The translations under genes and the position numbers were made by a program. The notes under the pieces were generated by a model. It worked only from the letters and a program-made list of their open reading frames with translations, did no database searches and was not told where the DNA came from. A stretch of DNA of 48,173 nt from positions 1 to 48,173 of the forward strand of contig JAOAPH010000178.1 in assembly GCA_025462835.1 (NCBI GenBank), given 5' to 3'. Positions 33,629-41,269 of the stretch are shown piece by piece; within the stretch, counting starts at the first letter, position 1, and the number at the start of each line of letters is the position of its first letter. Origin of the DNA: Candidatus Angelobacter sp. Its GTDB lineage: Bacteria > Acidobacteriota > Terriglobia > Terriglobales > Acidobacteriaceae.

Positions 33629-33808
33629 TCACTTGCTTCCGATCTGTTTCTGCTTCTGCTGCGCTTTCTCCAGCTGAACTCCCAGCAACACGCCTACCAC
33701 CACTCCGGCCGCGACACCGATTGCAACCATATGCATTGCAATACCGAATGCAGCTCCCAGAGCTATTCCGATCCCCATTCCGGCCGCAAACTTCGTTTTT
33801 GTTCTCAC
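33629..33808 (-). CDS. 59-aa glycine-rich membrane protein
   Basis: GTG start at 33808, with GGAG in TGGAGAAAGATA nine bases upstream; TGA at 33631-33629. After a basic N-terminus (RTKTKFAAG) come two short hydrophobic glycine/alanine-rich stretches (MGIGIALGAAFGIAM and VAIGVAAGVVVGVLLGVQL) and a Lys/Gln-rich tail. The G-x3-G spacing resembles a glycine-zipper hairpin. It lies between floT and pspA, 48 bases before pspA. Too short for routine calling, but ribosome-binding site, composition and position all support it. A membrane partner of PspA or flotillin is a reasonable guess. Confidence 0.75.
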   Translation of the reverse strand: MRTKTKFAAGMGIGIALGAAFGIAMHMVAIGVAAGVVVGVLLGVQLEKAQQKQKQIGSK

Positions 33809-33833
33809 TATCTTTCTCCACTTTTGAAATGCC

Positions 33834-33863
33834 AGCTCTCAGGCCAAGCATCGCCTGAGAGCT
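33834..33863. other. Perfect intra-operon hairpin between floT and the 59-aa gene
   Basis: AGCTCTCAGGC (33834-33844) and GCCTGAGAGCT (33853-33863) form an 11-bp perfect stem with an 8-base loop, 11 bases after the floT stop. With no T-run on either side it is more likely an mRNA processing or stabilising element, or a partial terminator, than a full stop. Confidence 0.65.
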
Positions 33864-33874
33864 GTCGATACTGG

Positions 33875-35320
33875 TTACTTGCCTGCGCCGGCACCCTTAC
33901 TGCCGCCATCGCCGTCAAGCTTTGGTGACGTTCGCATCTGTTTCACGTTTGAGAGCAAGTCAGACATCTTCATCCCCGACAGCGCCTCAAACAGCGCCGG
34001 CACTTGCGCGGCCATCATCGCCATGTCACCGGTGATCTTGTTTGCTCCGGCAGCATGGCCGTCACCGGTCGAGACGATCGTGATCTTGTCGATCTGCGAT
34101 AACGGTGCCGACATCGCTCGCACGATTTCTGGCAAGCTGCTAATCAGCTTGTCCACGACGGCAGCCTGGTTGTACTCCTGATACGCTTCAGCCTTGATAT
34201 TCATTGCCTTGGCTTCCGCCTCGCCTTTCTTGAAGATGATCTCGGCTTCGGCTTCGCCCTGCGCACGGATCGCAGATGCCCGGCCCTCGGCTTCCGATAT
34301 CTGCCGTTGACGTTCGGCGCTGGCCAACTGTTCAATTCGCTGACGCTCGATCTCCGCGCCTTTCAGGACGGTTGCGATGAGTTCCTTTTCATGACGCAGG
34401 ATTTCAGCTTCCTGCACCTTGATCTGCTGTTCTTTCTCGATCTGCTGGACCTTGACCGATTCTGCAACCACGACCTGTTGCTGAATGTTGGTCTGGATCT
34501 CATAGGCCTTATCCGCCTGCGCTTGCTGCTTCTTCACTGTTTCTTGATACGTGGCCTGCTTGATCTCAAGATCGCGCTGCGCTTCCGCCTGCTTGGCGAG
34601 CGAAAGTGTTTCTGCCAGCACGCGTTCCTGATCGGCATTCGCCTTTGCGATGGCAGCTTCCCGCATCGCCTGCGCACGCCTGATAGCTGTGTCACGGTCC
34701 GCTTCTGCGGTGGCAACGTCAGCATCGCGCTTGATGCGCGCTACATCGGGACGTCCCATATTCGAGATGTAGTCGTTCTTGTCGCGGACTTCCTTGATGG
34801 TGAATGAAATCACCGTCAAGCCCATTTTGTTCATGTCACCCGCACACGTTGTCCGCATGCGGTCGCCTACCATCTCAGGTTCTTTCACAATCTGCTCGAC
34901 CGTGAGTTGTCCGATAATGCCGCGCAGATGGCCTTCCATCACCAGACGGATCAAGCCCTCCCGCTGTTGCGGAGTCTTGGTCAAGAACTGCTCCGCTGCG
35001 GTGTTGATAGACGTCGTGTCCGACTTCACCTTGATCTGCGCCACAGCTTCTACCGTTACCGCGACGCCTTGGGTCGTGTACAAGTCCTGTTGCGGCGCCA
35101 CGTCGAATGACATCAGCTCAAGCGACAGCAGCTTTGAACTCTCCACTACCGGCCAGATCACAGTTCCTCGTCCAATCACCACCCTAGGGCCACGAAAGCC
35201 ATAGACGATCAAGGCCTCGTTAGGCCCCGCTTTGCGAAACCAGGACGCAATGACGAAGAACGCAAAGAACAGTACAGCTACCAATGTCCCTATCATTATT
35301 GGTGCGGTCAGAAAATTCAT
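33875..35320 (-). CDS. floT: Flotillin (SPFH/band 7 domain)
   Basis: 481 aa. One N-terminal membrane segment (about 5-27: TAPIMIGTLVAVLFFAFFVI), then an SPFH domain (about 30-200: GPNEALIVYGFRGPRVVIGR and QLTVEQIVKEPEMVGDRMR). A coiled-coil of about 190 residues rich in Ala, Glu and Gln (about 205-395) follows, and a variable Gly-rich tail. This matches bacterial FloT/YuaG, which organises membrane microdomains and recruits NfeD-type and PspA-type partners. Placed between nfeD (54 bases upstream) and the 59-aa protein/pspA genes, the usual association. The final GDGGSKGAGAGK is likely disordered. Confidence 0.94.
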   Translation of the reverse strand: MNFLTAPIMIGTLVAVLFFAFFVIASWFRKAGPNEALIVYGFRGPRVVIGRGTVIWPVVESSKLLSLELMSFDVAPQQDLYTTQGVAVTVEAVAQIKVKSDTTSINTAAEQFLTKTPQQREGLIRLVMEGHLRGIIGQLTVEQIVKEPEMVGDRMRTTCAGDMNKMGLTVISFTIKEVRDKNDYISNMGRPDVARIKRDADVATAEADRDTAIRRAQAMREAAIAKANADQERVLAETLSLAKQAEAQRDLEIKQATYQETVKKQQAQADKAYEIQTNIQQQVVVAESVKVQQIEKEQQIKVQEAEILRHEKELIATVLKGAEIERQRIEQLASAERQRQISEAEGRASAIRAQGEAEAEIIFKKGEAEAKAMNIKAEAYQEYNQAAVVDKLISSLPEIVRAMSAPLSQIDKITIVSTGDGHAAGANKITGDMAMMAAQVPALFEALSGMKMSDLLSNVKQMRTSPKLDGDGGSKGAGAGK

Positions 35321-35374
35321 ACTTCCTCCTCAGGAACTCCTAAACTCATTTACGCGCGGTTCTCTGCGCGGTTG

Positions 35375-36007
35375 TTATCCGTTCGCGGCGTGTGAGCCGG
35401 AATCAGCAAACTCTTCCCACTTGCGCACGTAAGCAATACCGTGTTCGAAACGCGTCACCACAACTTCTTCTCCCTTGGGCATCGACGACCCGTTCTCCGT
35501 GCGTGCTCCAGCGGCGTGTCGAATCCCGCGCACCAGGTAAACGATCTCTCCGGTGCCGCCATTGCGTATAGCGCAGTCAATGGTTGCGATCACGCCCACC
35601 ATCTCGTCATCCGCCGGATCCAGGCTGCCGTCATAGGACGACAACTTCGACAAGAACATGAACACGATGGCCCCTCCGAACAATCCGCCAATCAGCGAGA
35701 CGACCATGCTGGCCGCCAGCCCCGCATGGAAGTTGTGCTCCATCAGATATCCCACTCCGCCGAACCATGCCAGAAAGGCCATGATGCTGGGAATGTTGAA
35801 TGGAGACACCTGCGTGAAATCCACATGAAACCCATGAGCTGCGTGCCCAGCGCTTCCCGCGTGAGCGTGCGGCACATGGCCATGGTGTCCCAGATTGAAA
35901 TGAAACTTGGTGGGCAGATGCAGGTGCAGGCCGCCGGCAAAAAACGAGACCAGGCTAAAAACAAATCCCACGCCAAAGCAGATCAGAAAAAAAGTTTCCA
36001 ATGTCAT
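35375..36007 (-). CDS. NfeD-like membrane protein with His-rich insert
   Basis: 210 aa. The ATG at 36007 overlaps the XRE-gene stop by four bases (ATGA). Residues 8-26 are a membrane segment; two or three further helices lie at about 75-120 (IMAFLAWFGGVGYLM, LAASMVVSLIGGLFGGAIVFMFL). The C-terminal about 75 residues have the OB-fold NfeD pattern (GVIATIDCAIRNGGTGEIVY and VVVTRFEHGIAYVRKWEEF). Eleven histidines fall in residues 28-61, in a loop between helices that is not typical of NfeD and could bind metal. Such proteins accompany flotillins; this is the YuaF/NfeD1b-like partner of the adjacent floT. Confidence 0.88.
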   Translation of the reverse strand: MTLETFFLICFGVGFVFSLVSFFAGGLHLHLPTKFHFNLGHHGHVPHAHAGSAGHAAHGFHVDFTQVSPFNIPSIMAFLAWFGGVGYLMEHNFHAGLAASMVVSLIGGLFGGAIVFMFLSKLSSYDGSLDPADDEMVGVIATIDCAIRNGGTGEIVYLVRGIRHAAGARTENGSSMPKGEEVVVTRFEHGIAYVRKWEEFADSGSHAANG

Positions 36008-36522
36008 ACTCGCTCACCTCCACCATCGCTCGATGAAGAAATCCGCTCGCCGCGCGCACCCGGCTTCAGTACTTGCAACAACCGGTCCACCATATTCGGC
36101 GTTTCCAAAATCGCTCCCAGCAGCACCATGCACTTTCGCGAATCCTCGTGCCGCGCAATCTCCAGCAACGCGTGACATATCTCCGGGTCACGTGAAAATC
36201 TCTCCGCCCCTGCGATCAGCCACAGGTCGAACTTGTCTTCCTGCGTCTGCGCGTCGGATATCAACTCCGTGCTGTACCCCACCGGGTCGTCCACCAGATA
36301 TCCCGGATGGACTTTGAAAAACTTCGCTAGCAGCATCCGCGTGGTGTTCGTCAAATGCGGCCGCCCGCCGCTTTCGATCTGCGACAGATATGACTGGCTG
36401 ATGGTCTTCCCCAGTTCCTTCTGTACGGCGCGCGTAATCTCCTGCTGCGTCATTGCGCGGTCCAGGCCGCGCAGACTGCCTTCCACTTCCCGGAGATATT
36501 TGAGCTTTTCGCCTAGGCGCAT
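36004..36522 (-). CDS. XRE-family transcriptional regulator
   Basis: 172 aa from ATG 36522 (a GTG three codons earlier is also possible). The N-terminus is a Cro/C1-type helix-turn-helix with MTQQEITRAVQKEL and SQSYLSQIESGGR as helices 2 and 3. A C-terminal domain of about 90 residues without known signature follows (FKVHPGYLVDDPVGY, EDKFDLWLIAGAERFSRDPE), then a Ser/Gly/Arg tail. It is the first gene of the NfeD-flotillin-PspA run and overlaps nfeD by ATGA. An inverted repeat directly upstream is the likely autoregulatory site, suggesting control of the membrane-stress operon. Confidence 0.88.
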   Translation of the reverse strand: MRLGEKLKYLREVEGSLRGLDRAMTQQEITRAVQKELGKTISQSYLSQIESGGRPHLTNTTRMLLAKFFKVHPGYLVDDPVGYSTELISDAQTQEDKFDLWLIAGAERFSRDPEICHALLEIARHEDSRKCMVLLGAILETPNMVDRLLQVLKPGARGERISSSSDGGGERV

Positions 36523-36530
36523 ACTTATCA

Positions 36531-36566
36531 CAAATTGCTATATACATATTACAAATTGCAATATGT
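36531..36566. promoter_or_regulatory. Candidate XRE operator
   Basis: ACATATT (36544-36550) and AATATGT (36560-36566) form a perfect inverted repeat. CAAATTGC occurs twice (36531-36538 and 36552-36559) 21 bases apart. A+T-rich sequence immediately upstream of the regulator gene; a repressor-type autoregulatory site is plausible. Confidence 0.6.
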
Positions 36567-36611
36567 GATGTCAACAACAACTTTTTTTGACCGAACATTC
36601 CTGGCCTGGAC

Positions 36612-36664
36612 ATCATGTACTACATTATTAATGCTTGACATGATATCGCCTCCGGCACTATCTT
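36612..36664 (+). promoter_or_regulatory. higBA promoter and operator
   Basis: Consensus TTGACA (36635-36640) and TATCTT (36659-36664) with an 18-base spacer; start of transcription only a few bases before the toxin GTG. ATCATGT (36612-36618) and ACATGAT (36638-36644) form a perfect 7-base inverted repeat that straddles the -35 box, a likely HigA operator. Confidence 0.7.
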
Positions 36665-36673
36665 GAACCACTC

Positions 36674-36958
36674 GTGATCAAGTCCTTTCGCGATGCGGAA
36701 ACACGCGACTTCTGGGAGACGGGCAAGAGCAGGAACCTGCCACCTCCGAATCTTCGCTCGGTTGCAAAGAGAAAGTTACAGATGGTCGATTCGGCCAACA
36801 GGCTCGAGGACCTGAAGATTCCGCCAGGCAATAGGCTCCACAAATTAGACGGGAATCGAACTGGACAAAACGCTATACGGATCAACGATCAATTCCGCAT
36901 CTGTTTCATCTGGACTGACGACAACGCCTATGACGTCGAGATTACTGATTACCACTAG
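36674..36958 (+). CDS. higB: HigB-type RNase toxin (RelE family)
   Basis: 94 aa. The GTG at 36674 starts MIKSFRDAETRDFWETGKSR, the usual HigB N-terminus, and the core has LPPPNLRSVAKRKL, LEDLKIPPGNRLHKLDG, and a C-terminal RINDQFRICFIWTDDNAYDVEITDYH-type segment containing the RelE-fold catalytic Arg/His region. HigB toxins cleave mRNA in translating ribosomes. The antitoxin gene follows nine bases downstream (toxin first, as in other higBA loci). Probably near-leaderless, since TATCTT is nine bases before the start. Confidence 0.92.
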   Translation: MIKSFRDAETRDFWETGKSRNLPPPNLRSVAKRKLQMVDSANRLEDLKIPPGNRLHKLDGNRTGQNAIRINDQFRICFIWTDDNAYDVEITDYH

Positions 36959-36967
36959 GGAGGGATT

Positions 36968-37294
36968 ATGGCTTTCGAGCGACGAAGCGCTGCAGGGTGG
37001 GCTGTCCATCCAGGAGAAGTTCTCAAACAAGAGTTTCTTGGCCCAATGAAGCTGTCGGGCTACGCGCTGTCCAAAGCCATCAAAGTCAATCCGCAGCGCA
37101 TCAGTGACATTACCCTAGAGAAGACGGGGATCAGCGCGGACATGGCGGTTCTCCTGGCCAAATATTTTGGCACGACGCCAGAATTCTGGATGAATCTTCA
37201 GTCGGCTTTCGAACTGGCACAAGCACGGAAGGAATTAAAGGCAAAGATTGAAAGCATCGATCCACACGACAGCACGCGGATGAAGGCCTCTTGA
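36968..37294 (+). CDS. higA: HigA-type antitoxin (XRE helix-turn-helix)
   Basis: 108 aa. GGGAGG precedes ATG 36968. The family N-terminus WAVHPGEVLKQEFLGPMKLS is followed by the helix-turn-helix (about 32-62: GYALSKAIKVNPQRISDITL) and TTPEFWMNLQSAFELAQARK, characteristic of HigA. It binds HigB and represses the shared promoter, probably through the ATCATGT/ACATGAT repeat upstream. Together with higB it makes a complete type II module; no transposon or integrase is adjacent. Confidence 0.92.
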   Translation: MAFERRSAAGWAVHPGEVLKQEFLGPMKLSGYALSKAIKVNPQRISDITLEKTGISADMAVLLAKYFGTTPEFWMNLQSAFELAQARKELKAKIESIDPHDSTRMKAS

Positions 37295-37380
37295 ACAATA
37301 GACGAAGCATGGATTCTTTGCGCGATTGGATTTAGAAACAACTACTGCAACTTCGAACAGATCGATCATAGTCCGCTGAT

Positions 37381-37415
37381 TCGAACGGCAGCGCGCGCTG
37401 ACAGCTGCCGTTCGA
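37381..37415 (+). terminator. Terminator after higBA
   Basis: TCGAACGGCAGC (37381-37392) and GCTGCCGTTCGA (37404-37415) are a perfect 12-bp stem with an 11-base loop, followed by TTAT. The position between higA and the permease gene, and the perfect pairing, support termination; the T-run is short. Confidence 0.6.
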
Positions 37416-37436
37416 TTATCATGTCTTACACTGACC

Positions 37437-38315
37437 ATGGCATCTCCGGCACTCAGCCTCAGCACTGGCATCCGCACCGGCATCCGCAATGCTAGGCACA
37501 ATCCGCTTGCATTCGCGGGCGTCGCAATGGTTCTGCTGTTCGTCTCGTTCGCAATCTTTGCCCCCTTCCTTGCCCCGCACGATCCCGCAGCCATCGACCT
37601 TCCCTCTCGCCTGACTCCGCCCTCCGCTTCGCATTGGTTCGGGACGGATGAACTCGGACGGGACATCCTCTCCCGCGTCATCTACGGCGCAAGGATTTCC
37701 ATGCTGGTGGGCGTGGGAGTAGTCTCAGCATCATTGTTCATCGGTCTCATCATTGGGTCGATAGCAGGCTATTACGGCGGCGGTATCGATCGATTTTTTA
37801 ACGTCGTGGTCATGAATGCGTTCATGTCCTTTCCAGGAATCCTGCTGGCGATAGCCTTCGTCGCCTTTCTCGGCCCGGGGATTTTCAATCTCATTCTTGC
37901 GTTGTCGCTCGGCGGGTGGGTGGGATACGCGCGCCTTATCCGCGGTCAAGTCTTGTCCACGCGCGAACGCGAATACGTCGAGGCTGCGCGCGCGCTGGGC
38001 GCAAGCGATTGGCGCATCATCACGCGGCACATCTTGCCCAATATTATTCAGCCGGTGATCGTGCAAGCGGCAATCGGCATGGCCGGAGCTGTTTTGGCCG
38101 AGGCGACGATGAGTTTTCTCGGCTTGGGCGTGCCACCGCCCACGGCGAGTTGGGGCTCGATGCTCAATGATTCGCGCGCCCACCTTTTCGACGCGCCCCA
38201 CATGGTGCTCTTTCCCGCAGCAGCGGTGATGCTCACCGTCCTGTCATTCAACTTCATTGGCGACGCATTGCGCGATTATCTCGATCCCCGCTCGCGTATC
38301 GAAGCCGGACTGTGA
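37437..38315 (+). CDS. ABC transporter permease, DppC/OppC type
   Basis: 292 aa. Six membrane helices; N-terminal helix VAMVLLFVSFAIFAPFLA; the GTDELGRDILSRVIYGARIS block typical of DppC/OppC; the EAA loop REYVEAARALGASDWRIITR; and C-terminal FIGDALRDYLDPR. It is the inner-membrane permease of a peptide/nickel-type importer and would pair with a DppB-type subunit. That subunit (38777-39715) is present but on the opposite strand, with a phosphoesterase gene between, and no binding protein or ATPase gene is in the window. ATG at 37437; no strong ribosome-binding site. Confidence 0.93.
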   Translation: MASPALSLSTGIRTGIRNARHNPLAFAGVAMVLLFVSFAIFAPFLAPHDPAAIDLPSRLTPPSASHWFGTDELGRDILSRVIYGARISMLVGVGVVSASLFIGLIIGSIAGYYGGGIDRFFNVVVMNAFMSFPGILLAIAFVAFLGPGIFNLILALSLGGWVGYARLIRGQVLSTREREYVEAARALGASDWRIITRHILPNIIQPVIVQAAIGMAGAVLAEATMSFLGLGVPPPTASWGSMLNDSRAHLFDAPHMVLFPAAAVMLTVLSFNFIGDALRDYLDPRSRIEAGL

Positions 38316-38321
38316 TGCTCA

Positions 38322-38780
38322 GTGGTTGTCGGCATCATCTCTGATACTCACGGCATGCTGCGGCCCGAAGCCTTACACGCGCTTCGCGGCAGCGACTACA
38401 TCATTCACGCCGGCGATGTCGGCGATCCTCAAATCCTCGCCGAATTGAGTAGGATTGCACCGCTCACGGCCATTCGCGGGAATATCGATCGAGATGCTTG
38501 GGCTGATCGGCTGCACGAAACTGAAGTGCTGGAGATTGCGGGCCAATCGTTTTACATCCTGCATGACCGCAATCAACTCGATCTCAATCCGGAGGCTGCG
38601 GGCTTTGCCTCCGTCATCAGCGGACACTCCCACAAGCCGAATATAGAAGTGATGAAAGACGTTCTCTATTTCAACCCTGGCAGCGCCGGTCCGCGGCGCT
38701 TTCGCTTGCCTATAACCGTGGGGCGCATCACGATCGATGGCGATCGGCTGCAGCCGGAAATAATTAATCTCGAAGTTTAA
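38322..38780 (+). CDS. YfcE/MJ0936-type metallophosphoesterase
   Basis: 152 aa, GTG start at 38322, six bases after the permease stop. Metal ligands are in DTHG (Asp8, His10), GDVGD (Asp32), GNIDRD (Asn54), LHD (His81) and SGHSHKP (His102, His104). Family members of this size hydrolyse phosphodiesters such as bis-p-nitrophenyl phosphate in vitro; physiological substrates are mostly unknown. The end overlaps the convergent dppB-like gene by four bases. Confidence 0.92.
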   Translation: MVVGIISDTHGMLRPEALHALRGSDYIIHAGDVGDPQILAELSRIAPLTAIRGNIDRDAWADRLHETEVLEIAGQSFYILHDRNQLDLNPEAAGFASVISGHSHKPNIEVMKDVLYFNPGSAGPRRFRLPITVGRITIDGDRLQPEIINLEV

Positions 38781-39715
38781 CTTTCTCTTATGCGCGGGTT
38801 CACGGCGGAGTAGAGAATGTCAGTCAGGAAGTTCACGGCGATATACGTGAGCCCAATCGTCAGAATGCAGCCCTGCACTAGGTAATAGTCCCGCGAGCTG
38901 ATGGCCGTGACCGTCAAGCGCCCGATTCCCTTCCACGAAAAGATCGTCTCGGTCACGATCGCTCCGGCCAGCAGCGCGCCGAATTGCAATCCAACCACGG
39001 TCAGCACCGGGATCAGCGCATTGCGCAGCGCATGGCGATACACCACCGCGCCTTCGCTCAGCCCTTTCGCTCGTGCAGTGCGGATGTAATCCTGTCCTAA
39101 CTCTTCCAGCATTGCTGTGCGCACCATGCGGGTGAGTATCGCTGCCAGCGCACCGCCCAGCGTTGCCGCGGGAAGAATCAGGTGGACCCACGTTGACGGC
39201 GCACTCCAGTTTGCAGTTCCGGAAACGGGCAGCAGCCCCAATGAGATGGCAAAGAACAAGATCAATATCGGGCCCAGCGCAAAATTCGGGAAAGACAATC
39301 CTAAGAGACTTACAAAGCTAAGCACTCGATCGTCCCACTGGTTGCGCCTGCGCGCGGAACGCACTCCGGCGGGGATCGAGATCAGCAGCGCAACCACCAA
39401 TGACGCGAGTGTCAAAAGTAATGTGGAAGGATACGCATCCGCGATCAGCTTGCTCACCGGCTGCTGCAAACGCAATGAATTGCCGAGGTCAAGATGGACC
39501 ACGCCCTTCCAGTAATTCAGATACTGTTGCGCGATGGGCACGTCTAGTCCGTAGGCATGACGCGCCGCGCTGATGTCCGCACTGGCCGCGCCTTCTCCGA
39601 GCATTTGCTGGATGGGATCGCCCGGTACCAGATGGATGAGCAGGAACACCACTGACACCACCAGCCACAACACCGGCAACATATACAGGATTCGTGTTGT
39701 GAGATAGCGAAACAT
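38777..39715 (-). CDS. ABC transporter permease, DppB/OppB type
   Basis: 312 aa with six helices. The N-terminus MFRYLTTRILYMLPVLWLVV and HLVPGDPIQQM are family hallmarks; the EAA loop is DYIRTARAKGLSEGAVVYRH. It should form a heterodimer with a DppC-type subunit, but the only such gene nearby is convergent. It starts three bases after the CNNM/CorC-like gene stop on the same strand, giving tight coupling with an unrelated gene. ATG at 39715. Confidence 0.93.
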   Translation of the reverse strand: MFRYLTTRILYMLPVLWLVVSVVFLLIHLVPGDPIQQMLGEGAASADISAARHAYGLDVPIAQQYLNYWKGVVHLDLGNSLRLQQPVSKLIADAYPSTLLLTLASLVVALLISIPAGVRSARRRNQWDDRVLSFVSLLGLSFPNFALGPILILFFAISLGLLPVSGTANWSAPSTWVHLILPAATLGGALAAILTRMVRTAMLEELGQDYIRTARAKGLSEGAVVYRHALRNALIPVLTVVGLQFGALLAGAIVTETIFSWKGIGRLTVTAISSRDYYLVQGCILTIGLTYIAVNFLTDILYSAVNPRIRES

Positions 39716-39718
39716 CCG

Positions 39719-41065
39719 CTATGCCTTCACTCCGGTTCCTATCGTCTCCACCTTCACCTTTGCGATCCGCCGGTTGGTCATGCTGAGGACAGTGAACCGA
39801 TGTCCGTCATATTCCACCGTTTCTCCGCCAGAAGGGATCTTTCCCAAGCGCGCCAGCATGAACCCTGCCAACGTCTCGAAGCCTTCATCGCGCGGCAGAA
39901 GCAAATGGTGGCGGGTCTCAAGATCACGGATATTCTCCGCGCCATCCAGCACCGCCGCCCCACTGGCGAGAAATAACGACGGCTGCTCGGCGATGTCGAA
40001 CTCGTCTTCGAGCTCACCTACGATCTGCTCCAGCGCATCCTCCACGCTGACGACGCCAGAAGTCGATCCGAATTCATCCACAACGATCGCCAGATGACGT
40101 TTGCGCTTCTTGAATTCTTCCAGCAAGTCGACCACTGGCTTTGTCTCCGGCACCACCAGCACGTCGCGCATCACGTTGCTCACTGTTAGCCGCTGCGTGG
40201 TCGTGCTGGAATTCGGCGCCGTCAGCTTCAAATGCATGAAGCGGGACAGGTCTTTGGAATAGAGCAGTCCCACAATATTCTCCGGCCCAAGCTGCGGATC
40301 ATAAACCGGGACACGCGAATGTTGTTCTTCCACCACGCGTGTCATCGCTTCATCGAGCGGCATGGTCGCCGGCAGGGCGAACATTCGTGTGCGCGGCACC
40401 ATGATCTCGCGGACAGTAAGGTTGCTCAGTTCCAGCGCTCGATGGATGATGTCTTCCTGCAGACTCGGCAATAGGCCCACGCGGCTGCTGGCGGTAACGA
40501 TAAGCTTCAATTCTTCCGGCGAATGCACACCGCCTTCGCGCATCTGCCTTGAACCAAACGCCTTCAGTACGAAGTTTGCCGCGCTACTCATCACGTAGAG
40601 CGCGGGACGGACGAGCGTCATGAAGAAGTCGATCGGCCCGGCGACAGCCAGCGCCACCCGCTCGGCACGCTGCAGCGCAATGGACTTCGGCACTATCTCG
40701 CCCAGGACGACGTGGACAAAACTGGCCAGGGTAAAACCAATCACGACGCTGAACGTGTGAACGTAGACTTCCGGTACGGGAACGCCCTTGAGGAGGGCAT
40801 GAATCATCCGCGCAAAAGTAGGCTCGCCGACGATGCCCAATCCCAAGCTGGCTAGGGTCACTCCAAACTGGACGGCAGCCAATAGTTGATCCAGCCGGGC
40901 ATGCAGTTTTTGCACGGTGCGCGCACCGATGCGGTTGGAGTCCACCAATTGCTGGATCCGGGTGTCACGGACACTGACCAAGGCAAACTCAGCCGCAACA
41001 AAGAAAGCATTGGCCGCCACGATGATTACAACCAGGAACACCTGCAGCAGCGCGAAGGTGAGCAT
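39719..41065 (-). CDS. CNNM/CorC-like (hemolysin family) membrane protein
   Basis: 448 aa. The N-terminal DUF21/CNNM domain with about four helices (FALLQVFLVVIIVAANAFFV, AAEFALVSVRDTRI, FVHVVLGEIVPKS) extends to about 190. Two CBS domains lie at about 210-340 (VREIMVPRTRMFALP and VSNVMRDVLVVPETK), followed by a CorC_HlyC domain (about 355-440: SLFLASGAAVLDGAENIRDL, FTVLSMTNRRIAKVKVE). Members act as magnesium or cobalt efflux or exchange proteins; the older hemolysin label is not well supported. Its end is three bases from the dppB start. Confidence 0.93.
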   Translation of the reverse strand: MLTFALLQVFLVVIIVAANAFFVAAEFALVSVRDTRIQQLVDSNRIGARTVQKLHARLDQLLAAVQFGVTLASLGLGIVGEPTFARMIHALLKGVPVPEVYVHTFSVVIGFTLASFVHVVLGEIVPKSIALQRAERVALAVAGPIDFFMTLVRPALYVMSSAANFVLKAFGSRQMREGGVHSPEELKLIVTASSRVGLLPSLQEDIIHRALELSNLTVREIMVPRTRMFALPATMPLDEAMTRVVEEQHSRVPVYDPQLGPENIVGLLYSKDLSRFMHLKLTAPNSSTTTQRLTVSNVMRDVLVVPETKPVVDLLEEFKKRKRHLAIVVDEFGSTSGVVSVEDALEQIVGELEDEFDIAEQPSLFLASGAAVLDGAENIRDLETRHHLLLPRDEGFETLAGFMLARLGKIPSGGETVEYDGHRFTVLSMTNRRIAKVKVETIGTGVKA

Positions 41066-41162
41066 AAAGGCTTCGATTTTAGCATTTTGCCCCTAGCGTT
41101 GAAGGTGACCTAACCTCAAACCTGCCGTCTAAGAGCTTCGTAGTTAGATATCGTGGCGACCC

Positions 41163-41203
41163 GGTTCCCATAGCGCCGCAAATTGTGGCATTTTTTGGGA
41201 ACC
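41163..41203. promoter_or_regulatory. Nested palindrome upstream of the adaptor/DUF4097 operon
   Basis: GGTTCCCA (41163-41170) and TGGGAACC (41196-41203) are perfect inverted repeats. Between them GCCGCAA/TTGTGGC (41175-41189) is a second inverted repeat with one G-T. It lies in the 204-base gap between divergent genes, 67 bases before the adaptor start. Either a regulator-binding site or an RNA stem; no ATG or terminator tail. Confidence 0.5.
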
Positions 41204-41269
41204 GTTCCATGTAACCACTCGTACTAACCAGAGTATTCATTCCCTAAGAGGGCGGCAGGAGGCAGTTCG

